Numbered from the stretch's first letter, positions 17,797 through 26,167 are shown. The stretch is DNA of 64,000 bases from Ravibacter arvi (GCF_039540405.1 NZ_BAABEY010000011.1:124001-188000), one strand, 5' to 3'. Numbers and translations are program-made. The notes: generated from the letters alone by a model not told the origin.

Positions 17797-18896
17797 ACGC
17801 GTCGCCCGGTTTCTTTAAGCAGGATATAGATAAAGACAGGCGCGCCCATGAGGGCGGTAATCACGCCGATAGGCAATTCTGCAGGTGCTGTCAAAGTCCT
17901 GGAAAGCGTGTCGGCAACCGTTAGTATAATGGCGCCACCCAGCGCGGAAGCCGGTATCACCACGCGGTGATCAGGCCCGAATACCTTTCTGACCATATGC
18001 GGCACAATCAATGCCACAAACCCGATGTTACCGGCCATTGCTACCGAAACACCCACCGCCAGCGTCGCAAGAACGATACACCGGCGTCGGAGAACGCGCA
18101 GGTCCACCCCGAGATAACCCGCCTGGTTTTCACCCAGCGCAAGGAGATTCAATGACTTGGAGAGCCCGGGTGTATAAACCAGCGTCGCTGCCACAAAGGG
18201 CAGCAGCGTCAACACATTTGTCCAGGTCGCTCCACCCAGGCTGCCCAGGTTCCAAAAGGTCAGATCTCTTAGCTGCTGATCGTTTGCCAGGCTGGTGATA
18301 AGTCCCGTCACGGCCATTACGAAGGCATTGATGGCAATACCTACCAGTAACATGGTGCTGATCTTGAATTCACCGTTGGCCCGGGCAAGGCGGTAAACCA
18401 GGAGCGTGGTCAGGCAGGCACCCGAAAAAGCAGCAACTGCCAGCGAGTAACTTGCCATATATCCGCCCAGGAAACCCAGTCCTATGCTAAAAACAATGGT
18501 CAATACGGCCGCCAGCATAGCGCCGGAAGAAATCCCGATCAAAGTAGGATCGGCCAGCGGATTCCGGAACAACCCCTGTAACAGTGCCCCTGCCACCGAA
18601 AGGCCTGCTCCTACCAGGATTCCCAGGCAAATGCGCGGCAACCTGATGAACCAGAATACAACTTCCTGCTCCTCGCGGTAGGCGAACTGCGCAGCGCCGA
18701 ACAGCTTCGAAGTTACTATTCCCCAAAGCTCGGCAGGCGAAACAGGTACGGCGCCGACGCCCGCCGAGGAGACCGCGGTCAAGGCCAGGATAAACGTCAG
18801 CAAACCCAGCCCCGTCAAGTGTTTCCGGGAGCGGGGCTTTCTCTGGATAACCTGCCCCGTGATACTTTCGCGCTCAGCTATTTTTTCTTCAACCAT
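17793..18896 (-). CDS. hmuU: Haem ABC transporter permease HmuU (FecCD family)
   Basis: A 367-residue inner-membrane permease. After a charged N-terminus it has about nine or ten hydrophobic helices, with FecCD landmarks: FIRLPRICLGILVGAGLSVAGALLQG split over the first coupling region, NPLADPTLIGISSGAM, GENQAGYLGVD and IGFVALIVPHMVR. I set the start at the Met preceding VEEKIAERES, 13 bp after the hmuT stop; an alternative start at 18938 would overlap hmuT by 29 bp. It pairs with HmuV (4-bp overlap) and receives haem from HmuT. Confidence 0.93.
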   Translation of the reverse strand: MVEEKIAERESITGQVIQRKPRSRKHLTGLGLLTFILALTAVSSAGVGAVPVSPAELWGIVTSKLFGAAQFAYREEQEVVFWFIRLPRICLGILVGAGLSVAGALLQGLFRNPLADPTLIGISSGAMLAAVLTIVFSIGLGFLGGYMASYSLAVAAFSGACLTTLLVYRLARANGEFKISTMLLVGIAINAFVMAVTGLITSLANDQQLRDLTFWNLGSLGGATWTNVLTLLPFVAATLVYTPGLSKSLNLLALGENQAGYLGVDLRVLRRRCIVLATLAVGVSVAMAGNIGFVALIVPHMVRKVFGPDHRVVIPASALGGAIILTVADTLSRTLTAPAELPIGVITALMGAPVFIYILLKETGRRV

Positions 18897-18909
18897 TCTG
18901 CGATACAGG

Positions 18910-19746
18910 CTAGCGAATCTTTTCGGACAGCTCGGCAAGCGCGGCTCCTACGCGCGGTCCGAATCCCATCAGAAAAAGCCCGTCCATCTCGATTATTTTC
19001 CTGTTCTTCCCGGCTTTGGTATGGGCAACACCCGGCACTTTCAGCAAACCATCTACCCCACCCAAACTTTTCAACCCGTCTTCAAAAAGAAGAAGATAGT
19101 CCGGGTTGGCCGCCAGTACTGCCTCGCTGGTTAGCGGCTTGTATTCTTTAAACCCCGTCGCGGCGTTTTTATTACCGGACAGCCGGATCATCCGGTCCAC
19201 CTGGGTGGCTTCGCCCGAAACCATGAGGGTCCCTGCGCCGCGTGCGTAAATAAAAAGCACCTTTTTGCTACCTCTGCCTCTCTTGACCGCGGCAAGATCC
19301 CTGTCTATTTTTTTGACCATGATTTCGGCTTCTGCCTCTTTACTGAAATAAGCTCCTACCTCACGTATCAGTTTCTTTGTTCCTTCAATGGAATACTCAT
19401 GGTCAAAAACCGCCACTTTTTTGCCCGTTTGCTTCAACTGGCCGACGAGCTTCGGGTTGAGGCTAGCCTTGCTGTTTACCAGAATAAGATCGGGGTTGAG
19501 CGATAACACGCCTTCTGCCGAGATGTTGCGATTGTGCCCGATTTGCCTGAGCTTTTTCAGCGCTGCCGGAAAGGTGCTGGTGACATCCACCCCGACTATT
19601 TTCGGCTGAAGCCCCAGACCGCAAATAATTTCGCTGAGTGTGCCGTCTGTCGAAACAATTCGCTGTGCAGGAACAACCGTTGAAACGGCTATCAGCAAGC
19701 AAATGAATCCGGGAATCCTGGCGGCCAAACGATAAAAAAAACGCAT
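18910..19746 (-). CDS. hmuT: Periplasmic haem-binding protein HmuT
   Basis: A 278-residue substrate-binding protein of the TroA/BtuF fold. An N-terminal signal peptide (about 1-27) precedes RIVSTDGTLSEIICGLG, and the two lobes are joined by a long helix as in this class. Conserved blocks include VGVDVTSTFPAALK, IGHNRNISAEGVLSLNPDLIL and the late GLFLMGFGPRVGAAL. It captures haem in the periplasm for HmuUV. It begins 23 bp after hmuY and ends 13 bp before hmuU, clearly one operon. The annotation as haem- rather than cobalamin- or siderophore-specific rests on hmuY and hmuS in the same operon. Confidence 0.92.
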   Translation of the reverse strand: MRFFYRLAARIPGFICLLIAVSTVVPAQRIVSTDGTLSEIICGLGLQPKIVGVDVTSTFPAALKKLRQIGHNRNISAEGVLSLNPDLILVNSKASLNPKLVGQLKQTGKKVAVFDHEYSIEGTKKLIREVGAYFSKEAEAEIMVKKIDRDLAAVKRGRGSKKVLFIYARGAGTLMVSGEATQVDRMIRLSGNKNAATGFKEYKPLTSEAVLAANPDYLLLFEDGLKSLGGVDGLLKVPGVAHTKAGKNRKIIEMDGLFLMGFGPRVGAALAELSEKIR

Positions 19747-19769
19747 TGAAAAGAATTTATGATTGCGTA

Positions 19770-20339
19770 TCAGAATTTCCCCGTACCATCCGGCTGGTAA
19801 ACGTACCTGAAAGTGTAATACCTCCCCGGCGCGTCTGTTTCTCCTTCTATATCCCGGTAATAGCTGATGATTTCTACTTTGGCGTAATTGCCGGCCGCGG
19901 TCCTGATCAACAGTACCCGGTTGGGCAACGGCTTAATTTCGTGGGTGGTGAACACGTACTCATACCAACCGTTCCCTGAGCCCGCCGGAATCGCCGGCTT
20001 CTCCGGCTCGTCCGTATGCCAGCGGGTATTTTCGGGAAGCTTTTCGAGTGCGTCAAAGGTACCGTTTACCAGAAAAACGCCGCCTTTTCCTTTCCGCTCC
20101 CCACCGCCGTTGACAATAATGCTTGTTCCTTTGAACCCCAGGTCCCACTGGTCTGTCTCCATCTCTTTCAAAGGCACAGCTTCTCCCCTGGCAAAACTGA
20201 ATAATGTATACCGGTTGGATTGCGGGTCCGGATCGGCCGGCAGGTTCTTTATCGTTACCGGCCGGAGCGGCTGCGCATCAACGGCCTGCAGCGACGCCAG
20301 CAACACGAAAAAAATCAGGAAAGCGCTTTTAGATTTCAT
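19770..20339 (-). CDS. hmuY: HmuY family haem-binding protein
   Basis: A 189-residue exported protein with an N-terminal signal peptide (about 1-23, ending AVDAQ) and a beta-rich body resembling HmuY hemophore-like proteins. Landmarks are the YTLFSFARGEAVPL strand, the TDQWDLGFKGTSIIVNGG block and the ending YYTFRYVYQPDG. In Porphyromonas HmuY takes haem from host proteins and gives it to the TonB receptor HmuR. Here no Cys follows the signal cleavage site, so it is probably not a lipoprotein. It leads the operon, but no adjacent TonB receptor is present, which is unusual. Confidence 0.9.
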   Translation of the reverse strand: MKSKSAFLIFFVLLASLQAVDAQPLRPVTIKNLPADPDPQSNRYTLFSFARGEAVPLKEMETDQWDLGFKGTSIIVNGGGERKGKGGVFLVNGTFDALEKLPENTRWHTDEPEKPAIPAGSGNGWYEYVFTTHEIKPLPNRVLLIRTAAGNYAKVEIISYYRDIEGETDAPGRYYTFRYVYQPDGTGKF

Positions 20340-20372
20340 TCAGAATGACTGTACAAAGTGATTACCGGCCCG

Positions 20373-20406
20373 CAATATACAATTGTTTAGAATTGATTCA
20401 AATAAA
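20373..20406 (-). promoter_or_regulatory. Putative hmuY promoter with operator-like palindrome
   Basis: On the minus strand TTG (20399-20401) and TATATTG (20373-20379) are 19 bp apart, a near match to the -33/-7 boxes. The imperfect dyad GAAT-TG-ATTC with flanking AT sequence overlaps the -33 side, a suitable place for an iron- or haem-responsive repressor. It is not a clear Fur-box match. Confidence 0.35.
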
Positions 20407-20569
20407 ATTAATAATCATCCTGTACCATTCTTCAGGCCGCACAGGCAGTCATGAGAAAAAAGTCCAAAAAAATTAGGGCAAACGCTGGCAGCGTTGTCGT
20501 AAGGATAGCCATGAGTGATAGGGTTCCAGGCGCCGGCGCCATATGGTCCGCCGCCGATTAACGAAAACC

Positions 20570-20690
20570 CATCACTCACGGCGGTCCACCGCTGCGGCAT
20601 CAACCTTTTTATAACCATTTAATAGTATAGCAATGAAAGCCAACACCTCACGGCTCACAGCGGTCCGCCGCGCTGCTCAAACCTCTTTCA
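20570..20690. repeat. Two tandem GTGAG/leader elements
   Basis: The first copy reads CACTCACGGCGGTCCACCGC then GGCATCAACCTTTTTATAACC. The second reads CTCACGGCTCACAGCGGTCC then GCCGCGCTGCTCAAACCTC. Both align with the element at 11783-11843 in reverse orientation, so the unit has been duplicated here. Confidence 0.65.
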
Positions 20691-20695
20691 CACAA
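20674..20695 (+). promoter_or_regulatory. GGCTCAAACC leader motif, copy 4
   Basis: TGCTCAAACCTCTTT begins 22 nt before the ATG at 20696. Confidence 0.6.
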
Positions 20696-21733
20696 ATGAA
20701 ACATTTTACTTTCGCAGCGCTGGTTACCCTGCTATTGGCGGGAACTAACGTAACCGCTCAAAAAGACAGCACCTCTACTTTCCACGTGGGTTTTATTTAT
20801 CCGCTCAGCACCAACGGAAAAGCCGCCGGTGAGATTTCGAACCGGTTCTCCTTTCATTTCCTTTCGGGCTATTCCAAAAATGAAACCGGGTTTGCGCTGG
20901 CCGGCCTGGCCAATATTATTAGGAACAACGCAGAAGGCGTACAGGTAGCCGGGCTTATCAACCAGGTCGGCGGAAGGGCTTCGGGTGCTCAGATTGCCGG
21001 AATCGGCAACTATGTCAGAGACACAACCCGCGGCATTCAGGTTGCGGGCGTCTACAACTTGTCGGGTGCGGTCGACAACCAGGTGGCCGGCGTTTTCAAC
21101 CATTCAAAAGGCAATGTAAGAGGCGTACAGGTGGCCGGAGTCGGTAACAGGGCGGTCGATGTAAACTCCCAGATTGGCGGCTTCATCAACATCGCACGCC
21201 ATGTAAGCGGCGTTCAACTCTCTGGATTCCTGAATATTGCGGAGAGTAGCGATTATTCCATCGGTGTGATCAACCTTATCAAGAACGGAGAAAAGGGACT
21301 TGGGGCGCAGTTGGACGAGACAATGACGACCACCATCGTATTTCGTTCCGGCGGAAGAAAACTCTACAGCATTATCGGCGTAGGCTATAACAAGCGACCC
21401 GGTGGCGACCAATACCTGGCAATGGAGGGCGGTCTCGGCGCCAACTGGAAATTCGGCCCGATGTTCCGTCTGAAAAGCGAGGCTGTGTCCCGCTCCCTGA
21501 TGAAATCATTTGATGACGACGGTGTTCAAATGGTCACCCTCCGCCTTCTCCCGGCCTTAAAAGTAGCAGACAAACTTGAGTTTTTCGCCGGCCCAAGCTT
21601 CAGTTTCACCTACTACGACAAAGACGACGACGACTTCAACTTCCCGTTCAGACCTGTCTGGACACGTGAAAAGGGAGACCGCTTCAACGGTCTGAATTTC
21701 GGATGGACCGCAGGCTTACAGGTTCACTTCTAA
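20696..21733 (+). CDS. Outer-membrane protein with repeated VAG-N motifs (LA_2272-like surface repeat)
   Basis: A 345-residue exported protein. A signal peptide (about 1-21, ending NVTAQ) is followed by about nine short repeats, each near 20-22 residues, built on G-V-Q-V-A-G-x-x-N: ALAGLAN, VQVAGLIN, AQIAGIGN, IQVAGVYN, NQVAGVFN, VQVAGVGN, QIGGFIN, VQLSGFLN and IGVIN. The remaining half is beta-barrel-like and ends in the aromatic tail GLQVHF. This resembles LA_2272-type surface repeat proteins; function unknown. A frame extending 21 codons upstream is repeat-derived and rejected. The gene is followed by a strong terminator and so is probably monocistronic. Confidence 0.8.
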   Translation: MKHFTFAALVTLLLAGTNVTAQKDSTSTFHVGFIYPLSTNGKAAGEISNRFSFHFLSGYSKNETGFALAGLANIIRNNAEGVQVAGLINQVGGRASGAQIAGIGNYVRDTTRGIQVAGVYNLSGAVDNQVAGVFNHSKGNVRGVQVAGVGNRAVDVNSQIGGFINIARHVSGVQLSGFLNIAESSDYSIGVINLIKNGEKGLGAQLDETMTTTIVFRSGGRKLYSIIGVGYNKRPGGDQYLAMEGGLGANWKFGPMFRLKSEAVSRSLMKSFDDDGVQMVTLRLLPALKVADKLEFFAGPSFSFTYYDKDDDDFNFPFRPVWTREKGDRFNGLNFGWTAGLQVHF

Positions 21734-21753
21734 GCCTGAGACCTGTATGCTCC

Positions 21754-21791
21754 ATGGCAACGGGCGCCTGATAAGAGGCGCCCGTTGCCAT
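21754..21791 (+). terminator. Terminator after the surface-repeat gene
   Basis: ATGGCAACGGGCGCCT and its exact complement AGGCGCCCGTTGCCAT surround a 6-nt loop, followed by a T-rich stretch. Confidence 0.85.
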
Positions 21792-21862
21792 TTATATTTA
21801 AAAGGAACCGCTTACCCATTGCGAGTTGCAAACCCATGGAGTTTAATCGTATTTTTATGGTT

Positions 21863-21922
21863 AGGTGTGAGGTGTGAGGTATGGGGTGTGGGCCGGCTTG
21901 CACCCCATACCTCACACCTCAG
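21863..21922. repeat. GTGAG/CTCAC hairpin upstream of DUF4407 gene
   Basis: AGGTGTGAGGTATGGGGTG and CACCCCATACCTCACACCT are exact complements around a GGGCCGGCTTG-type centre, giving a hairpin of about 19 bp. It ends 19 bp before the ATG of the next gene and creates a spurious 20-codon extension. Confidence 0.8.
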
Positions 21923-21940
21923 AAAAAAACGACCCCTGTC

Positions 21941-23104
21941 ATGAAGTCATTCCGCGATTTCTTTTGGTTTTGCTCCGGCGTAAACCGTTCCATTCTGATG
22001 CGCTGCCCCAGCGAATCAGAGAAGTATGCCGGCATCGGGGCAACTGTTTTCTTTACCGGTGTTCTGGCCTCATTATCGGCAGGATACGCATTGTTCACGG
22101 TTTTTGAGAACATTTGGATCGCCGCGTTTTTCGGGCTTGTCTGGGGAATGATGATTTTCAACCTCGACCGGTACATCGTGAGCAGCCTGGTGAAAACCGG
22201 GAAATTCTGGTCGGAATTCAAAATGGTGCTGCCGAGGCTGGGACTGGCTGTTTTGCTGGCAGTGGTAATTTCGAAGCCGCTCGAATTAAAAATATTTGAG
22301 AAGGAAATCAACCGGAAGCTTGACGTAAGGAAATCCGAAGAAATGATCCGTACCAGGGAAGCCATTCGCAAAGGGCTCCCTGAATTTGCTGAAACTGAAG
22401 GCAAAATTGCAGCTCTGAAACAGGAAATAGCCGATAAGACCAGGTTCCGAGACGAGAAACAGCAGGAATACGATTTTGAGCGCTTCGGGACCAAAACAAC
22501 CGGAACCACCGGCATCGCCGGCATCGGGACCAATGCCCGGAAAAAAGAACAACAGCTTAACGACGCCCAACGTGACCTGACCGAGACCGAAACCCGCGTG
22601 CACGGTCAGATTGCCGTGCTCGAAAACCAGATCCTGGAGCTTCGGAAAAAAGAAGACCAGGTAGTGGTGCAGCAGAAAGTCAGCATAGATCATTATGACG
22701 GGTTTGCGGCACGCATAGAGGCCCTTGGGGCATTAACCGCTGAAAGCAATGCCATGTACCTGGCCAACATCTTCCTCGTTCTGCTGTTTATCGCGATTGA
22801 AATCGCCCCGATTTTTGTCAAATTTATTTCCTCCCGCGGTCCCTATGACGAATTGCTGGAAGCGCATGAACAGGAGCTTAAAATTTACAAAGAGGAGAAG
22901 GTAGCCAAAAACCGCCAGCGCAGCGAAGCCCGCCTGCTGCGTTTCGCCGACGAAGAAAAATACCAGACGGAAGAAAAAGTAAGCCGCGCCCAGCGGATCC
23001 GCCGCAAATTTGCCGCCGCTGAAGACGAATTGCTTGACGAAACGATTCAACACTGGAAAGAGGAAGAAAAGGACAAGCTGGGACGCACCAGTCTCCGCTG
23101 GTAA
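21941..23104 (+). CDS. DUF4407 family membrane protein
   Basis: A 387-residue membrane protein. Two hydrophobic segments (about 35-80: ATVFFTGVLASLSAGYAL and WIAAFFGLVWGMMIF) are followed by the family block NLDRYIVSS. A third segment (about 103-120) comes next, then a long charged coiled coil (about 125-260, Glu/Lys/Gln rich). A last membrane segment (ANIFLVLLFIAIEIAPIFVKF, split by charge at its end) and a charged helical tail follow. This is the layout of DUF4407 proteins, whose function is unknown. The start was chosen at MKSFRDFFWF because the upstream codons lie in a repeat hairpin. Confidence 0.88.
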   Translation: MKSFRDFFWFCSGVNRSILMRCPSESEKYAGIGATVFFTGVLASLSAGYALFTVFENIWIAAFFGLVWGMMIFNLDRYIVSSLVKTGKFWSEFKMVLPRLGLAVLLAVVISKPLELKIFEKEINRKLDVRKSEEMIRTREAIRKGLPEFAETEGKIAALKQEIADKTRFRDEKQQEYDFERFGTKTTGTTGIAGIGTNARKKEQQLNDAQRDLTETETRVHGQIAVLENQILELRKKEDQVVVQQKVSIDHYDGFAARIEALGALTAESNAMYLANIFLVLLFIAIEIAPIFVKFISSRGPYDELLEAHEQELKIYKEEKVAKNRQRSEARLLRFADEEKYQTEEKVSRAQRIRRKFAAAEDELLDETIQHWKEEEKDKLGRTSLRW

Positions 23105-23195
23105 TGCGACGGGTCCGCAGTTTTATCAAAAATATCGGCTCAAGACCTCCGCTCTGGTAAAACCGGCTTAAATTCGCACTTTAATCCGGCTCACT

Positions 23196-23579
23196 ATGCG
23201 ACATACCTTCTGGCTTATTGTTATTGCGGCGGCAGCATTTTCATGCAGCGGACCTGCCAAATTTGGAGACATCGACCTGGAGCGATGGCGCAATGACCGC
23301 GGCGCCTGCCAGGATTTCCGCAAGGAAGAAATCCCCGACATCGGCAAGGTCAAACCGGAATTACTGGGCAAGAACTCAAATGAAATCGGCAAAATGTTCG
23401 GGGCGCCGGACATTCAGCAACTGGGGACGAGGAATCAGAAAATCTACATCTATTTTGTTGAATCCGGACCTCAGTGCCAGGATAAAAATCGGTCTGCTGA
23501 AGCCAACAAGCTAATTTTTCGCTTCAACGCCGTCAGTTTGCTGACCGAAATCAACTTTCAGCGGGAGATGCCGGAATAG
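23196..23579 (+). CDS. Small lipoprotein, unknown function
   Basis: A 127-residue protein with a short signal sequence and a lipobox AAFSC (Cys17), so probably an acylated envelope lipoprotein. The mature part is small and charged, with a pattern (LGKNSNEIGKMFGAPDIQQLG, split by a turn) resembling SmpA/BamE-like small lipoproteins that have a G-x-P step, and then a short strand IYIYFVESGPQC. I do not recognise a named family. The 3' end overlaps the convergent pabB by 29 bp. It lies 91 bp after the DUF4407 gene on the same strand. Confidence 0.7.
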   Translation: MRHTFWLIVIAAAAFSCSGPAKFGDIDLERWRNDRGACQDFRKEEIPDIGKVKPELLGKNSNEIGKMFGAPDIQQLGTRNQKIYIYFVESGPQCQDKNRSAEANKLIFRFNAVSLLTEINFQREMPE

Positions 23580-24543
23580 GCAGGTAAACCTTGTCGATCA
23601 ACTCGAGGTATTCCGACCGCGCGTCGCTGTTGGCGGTAATGCCGCCCCCGCTTTTAAAAATCAGCCCGGATGCCCCCCGTTCGATAAAACGGATCATAAC
23701 GGCGCTGTCAAAACATTCGCCGTCGAAATACCCCATCACGCCGGTGTAATAGCCTCTTTCATACCCCTCCGCTTCCTCGATTATCTGGCAGGTCCGCACT
23801 TTGGGAGCGCCCGTAACCGAACCGGCTGGAAGCATTTCCGACAAAACGGTTCCGAAAGACCGCCTGAGCTCACTGCGTAATACCCCCTGGATTTCCGAGC
23901 TGACCTGCAGAAGTGTTTTATCGGAGGTACGAATGGTATCAAGGTACCGGTACCGCTCCACCCAGACTTTTTCCGCTACCCGGCTGAGGTCATTCCGCAG
24001 CAGGTCCACAATGGTGGCGTGTTCCGCCGCTTCTTTCGGATTATCCAGCACAAGCTGGGCAGCGCCGGGCATTCCTGCATCAATGGTCCCCTTCATCGGG
24101 TTGGTAGCGATGATCCCGTCCCGGATCTTCACGAAAGTTTCAGGGGAAAAGCACACAAATTCGTCAGCTAGTCTGAAACGGTACCGGGCCCGGCTCCGGG
24201 CAAAAATCTCCGGGAATGAGAGTTCCGTTTCAACAGGCGTAGGCGCCGACAGATTGACCAGGAACGATTCGCCTCTTCCGATATTTTTTTTTACCAGTGA
24301 AAAGCTCTTTTCATAGCACTCAAATGAAAGCGGATGCTTTAAGAAACCTGCTGCAGCCATGCCGGTATTGTCATCATCGCTGCAATTGGAAAAACCGCCA
24401 AAATTGTAGCTGACATCCGGAGGCACTTCCCCGGCTTTCCAGATCAGCGGCTTCAGGCATTTGTAGTCGACCGCGAAGATAAAAGGGATTCCCGACGCTC
24501 CGTATTGATCCATCAAATCACAAAATTCGCCGAAAACAGACAT
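23551..24543 (-). CDS. pabB: Aminodeoxychorismate synthase component I-like (chorismate-binding enzyme)
   Basis: A 330-residue chorismate-binding enzyme. The core motifs of the anthranilate/aminodeoxychorismate synthase fold are present: PMKGTIDAG, LRNDLSRVA, LPAGSVTGAPK, YYTGVMGYF and FKSGGGITANSD. The N-terminal tryptophan-binding-like domain of full-length PabB is absent (usual length about 450 residues), which is common for Bacteroidota PabB. It would convert chorismate to aminodeoxychorismate for folate synthesis with a separate glutaminase. No pabA or pabC is adjacent, so the choice over a salicylate or isochorismate enzyme rests on motifs and length. Confidence 0.83.
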   Translation of the reverse strand: MSVFGEFCDLMDQYGASGIPFIFAVDYKCLKPLIWKAGEVPPDVSYNFGGFSNCSDDDNTGMAAAGFLKHPLSFECYEKSFSLVKKNIGRGESFLVNLSAPTPVETELSFPEIFARSRARYRFRLADEFVCFSPETFVKIRDGIIATNPMKGTIDAGMPGAAQLVLDNPKEAAEHATIVDLLRNDLSRVAEKVWVERYRYLDTIRTSDKTLLQVSSEIQGVLRSELRRSFGTVLSEMLPAGSVTGAPKVRTCQIIEEAEGYERGYYTGVMGYFDGECFDSAVMIRFIERGASGLIFKSGGGITANSDARSEYLELIDKVYLPIPASPAES

Positions 24544-24632
24544 GAACGGTAATTTCTCTTTCTAAACCCAATCAAACGTGATAACTCACTGAGGTTGCAA
24601 AACTAGGCGTCCTGACCTTATAAAAAAAGACG

Positions 24633-24640
24633 TATTTTTG
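24633..24640 (+). promoter_or_regulatory. Putative -7 promoter box (TATTTTTG)
   Basis: Exact TAnnTTTG match 38 bp before the TTG start of the YpdA-like gene; no -33 box at the correct spacing. Confidence 0.35.
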
Positions 24641-24678
24641 GCTATTGGAGTATTTGTTTTCATCAAACCCGAATTCAA

Positions 24679-25683
24679 TTGGTTTACGACGTTGTGATAG
24701 TGGGGGCCGGCCCGTGTGGACTGGCCATGGGAGTTGAAGCGGCCAAATATGGCCTGACTCACCTGATCCTGGAAAAAGGAAGTCTGACTGAATCGCTGCG
24801 AAAATACCCGCGAAAAATGCGCTTTTTTTCGACGGTAGACAATATTTCCATTGGCGGTCTTCCCTTTACTATCGCCGACTTCAAAGCAAACCGGGATGAG
24901 GCGCTTCAGTACTACCGGAAAGTAGCCGGCTACTATCAGCTTAATTTTCAGCTTTTTACCACGGTGGATCTGGTAGAAAAGCAGCCCGACGGCTTGTTCC
25001 ATGTGGTGACCAAAAGCGGTAACTCATTCATTGCCAGGAAAGTAGTACTGGCTACCGGTTATTTCGACCTGCCCCGAAAGCTCAATATTCCCGGCGAGGA
25101 GCTACCACATGTTTCTCATTACTACGACGAGGCCTTCAAGTACTCTTTCACCGATGTAGTGCTGGTGGGTGGCGCGAACTCGGTTGTCGAAGCGGCGCTT
25201 GAGCTGTACCGGACAGACGCACGCGTCACCATTGTTCACCGGGGCGACAGCTTTCGAAAAACCGTAAAATACTGGCTGATCCCGGACGTTCTGAACCGGA
25301 TTAAAGAAGGCAGGATCAACGTCCGGTTCAACTCCGAAGTAACGGAAATCGGGAAGGGACTTGTCCGGATCAAAAACCTTGAAACCAATGAGCCGGAGAC
25401 GCTTCCGGCCGATTTTACTTTCCTGCTCACCGGTTACCTGCCGGACGAACATTTGCTGGCAAGATGCGGGGTTGCCATGGACCCTGTTACCAAAGTCCCT
25501 TTCCGCGACGCAGAAACCTTTGAAACCAACGTACCGGGCCTTTACTTGTGCGGAACGGTAATGGCCGGTATTTTTACGGAGAAAGTTTTCATCGAAAACG
25601 GCCGCGAGCACGCGGCTGCTATCGCAGATCACATTGTCGGAAAACCCATTAGGAAGGTAAAGGAACTGATTGACCGGATCTGA
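24679..25683 (+). CDS. YpdA family flavoprotein (putative bacillithiol disulfide reductase)
   Basis: A 334-residue FAD/NAD(P)-dependent reductase. The FAD fold GAGPCGLAMGVEAAK is at about 9-23 and a second nucleotide fold, VLVGGANSVVEAALEL, at about 159-174. The late block GLYLCGTVMAG is typical of YpdA-like proteins. The family is known or proposed to recycle oxidised bacillithiol, keeping low-molecular-weight thiols reduced in the cytoplasm; whether this organism makes bacillithiol is not shown here. The start appears to be TTG, since no in-frame ATG or GTG lies upstream and the dinucleotide fold begins immediately. The small membrane protein gene follows 37 bp downstream. Confidence 0.87.
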   Translation: MVYDVVIVGAGPCGLAMGVEAAKYGLTHLILEKGSLTESLRKYPRKMRFFSTVDNISIGGLPFTIADFKANRDEALQYYRKVAGYYQLNFQLFTTVDLVEKQPDGLFHVVTKSGNSFIARKVVLATGYFDLPRKLNIPGEELPHVSHYYDEAFKYSFTDVVLVGGANSVVEAALELYRTDARVTIVHRGDSFRKTVKYWLIPDVLNRIKEGRINVRFNSEVTEIGKGLVRIKNLETNEPETLPADFTFLLTGYLPDEHLLARCGVAMDPVTKVPFRDAETFETNVPGLYLCGTVMAGIFTEKVFIENGREHAAAIADHIVGKPIRKVKELIDRI

Positions 25684-25720
25684 CTTTCACTATACATTCA
25701 ATCACCAAAAGACGCAAACT

Positions 25721-26161
25721 ATGACCATTGTCTTCGCTATCGCAGTTGTGAGCATCCTGGTTGCCGCTTACTTCATACGCAACTTCCTGGTCTACAAAAC
25801 CAAGATAAACGGGCTTAATACAAATGGTATCGCTACCCAGGGCCTCCTCCTGGAGGTGCGGAACCTGGGTCTGCAACAAAGTAAAGATACCAAACTGAGT
25901 GAAATCGCGGTACGCTTCCCGACGCCTTCGGGCAAAGACCATGTGGTGCGCCACCGGAAAGAGCTGAGCGAAGGCGAAATTATACCAGTCGGCTCGCAGG
26001 TGGACCTGGTTTACCTTGAATCCGATCCATCCGTCTGCAACATACCGCAGCTCGGTCTGAAAGCAGAAAACAAATGGACCACCCTTGTTACCGGCGTCAT
26101 GGTGCTTGTGGTCGGTTTGTTTATTGCCTACGTGGTGTTTATCAACCTTGGTACGGTCTGA
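25721..26161 (+). CDS. Small two-helix membrane protein (DUF3592-like)
   Basis: A 146-residue protein with a membrane helix at each end (about 3-22 and 117-141) and a soluble, beta-rich centre (residues about 30-110, with EVRNLGLQQSKDTKLSEIAVRF). This architecture resembles DUF3592-type proteins, in which an extracytoplasmic beta domain sits between two helices, but identity is not secure. The start at ATG 25721 was chosen because the upstream frame overlaps the end of the previous gene. It converges on the next gene with only 6 bp between the stops and no visible terminator. Confidence 0.65.
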   Translation: MTIVFAIAVVSILVAAYFIRNFLVYKTKINGLNTNGIATQGLLLEVRNLGLQQSKDTKLSEIAVRFPTPSGKDHVVRHRKELSEGEIIPVGSQVDLVYLESDPSVCNIPQLGLKAENKWTTLVTGVMVLVVGLFIAYVVFINLGTV

Positions 26162-26167
26162 CTTCCC

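Larger units (their letters stand above)
20340..20695. other. Divergent intergenic region hmuY / surface-repeat protein
   Basis: No gene seen. From left to right it holds the hmuY promoter and operator, an inverted repeat (GAGTGATAGGGTT near 20513 against AACCCATCACTC near 20567), and two tandem diverged copies of the GTGAG/leader element. Confidence 0.55.

Noticed and set aside
20415..20618. Small minus-strand frame upstream of hmuY
   Set aside because: It overlaps the inverted repeat and the GTGAG element, and its peptide shows no domain or signal.
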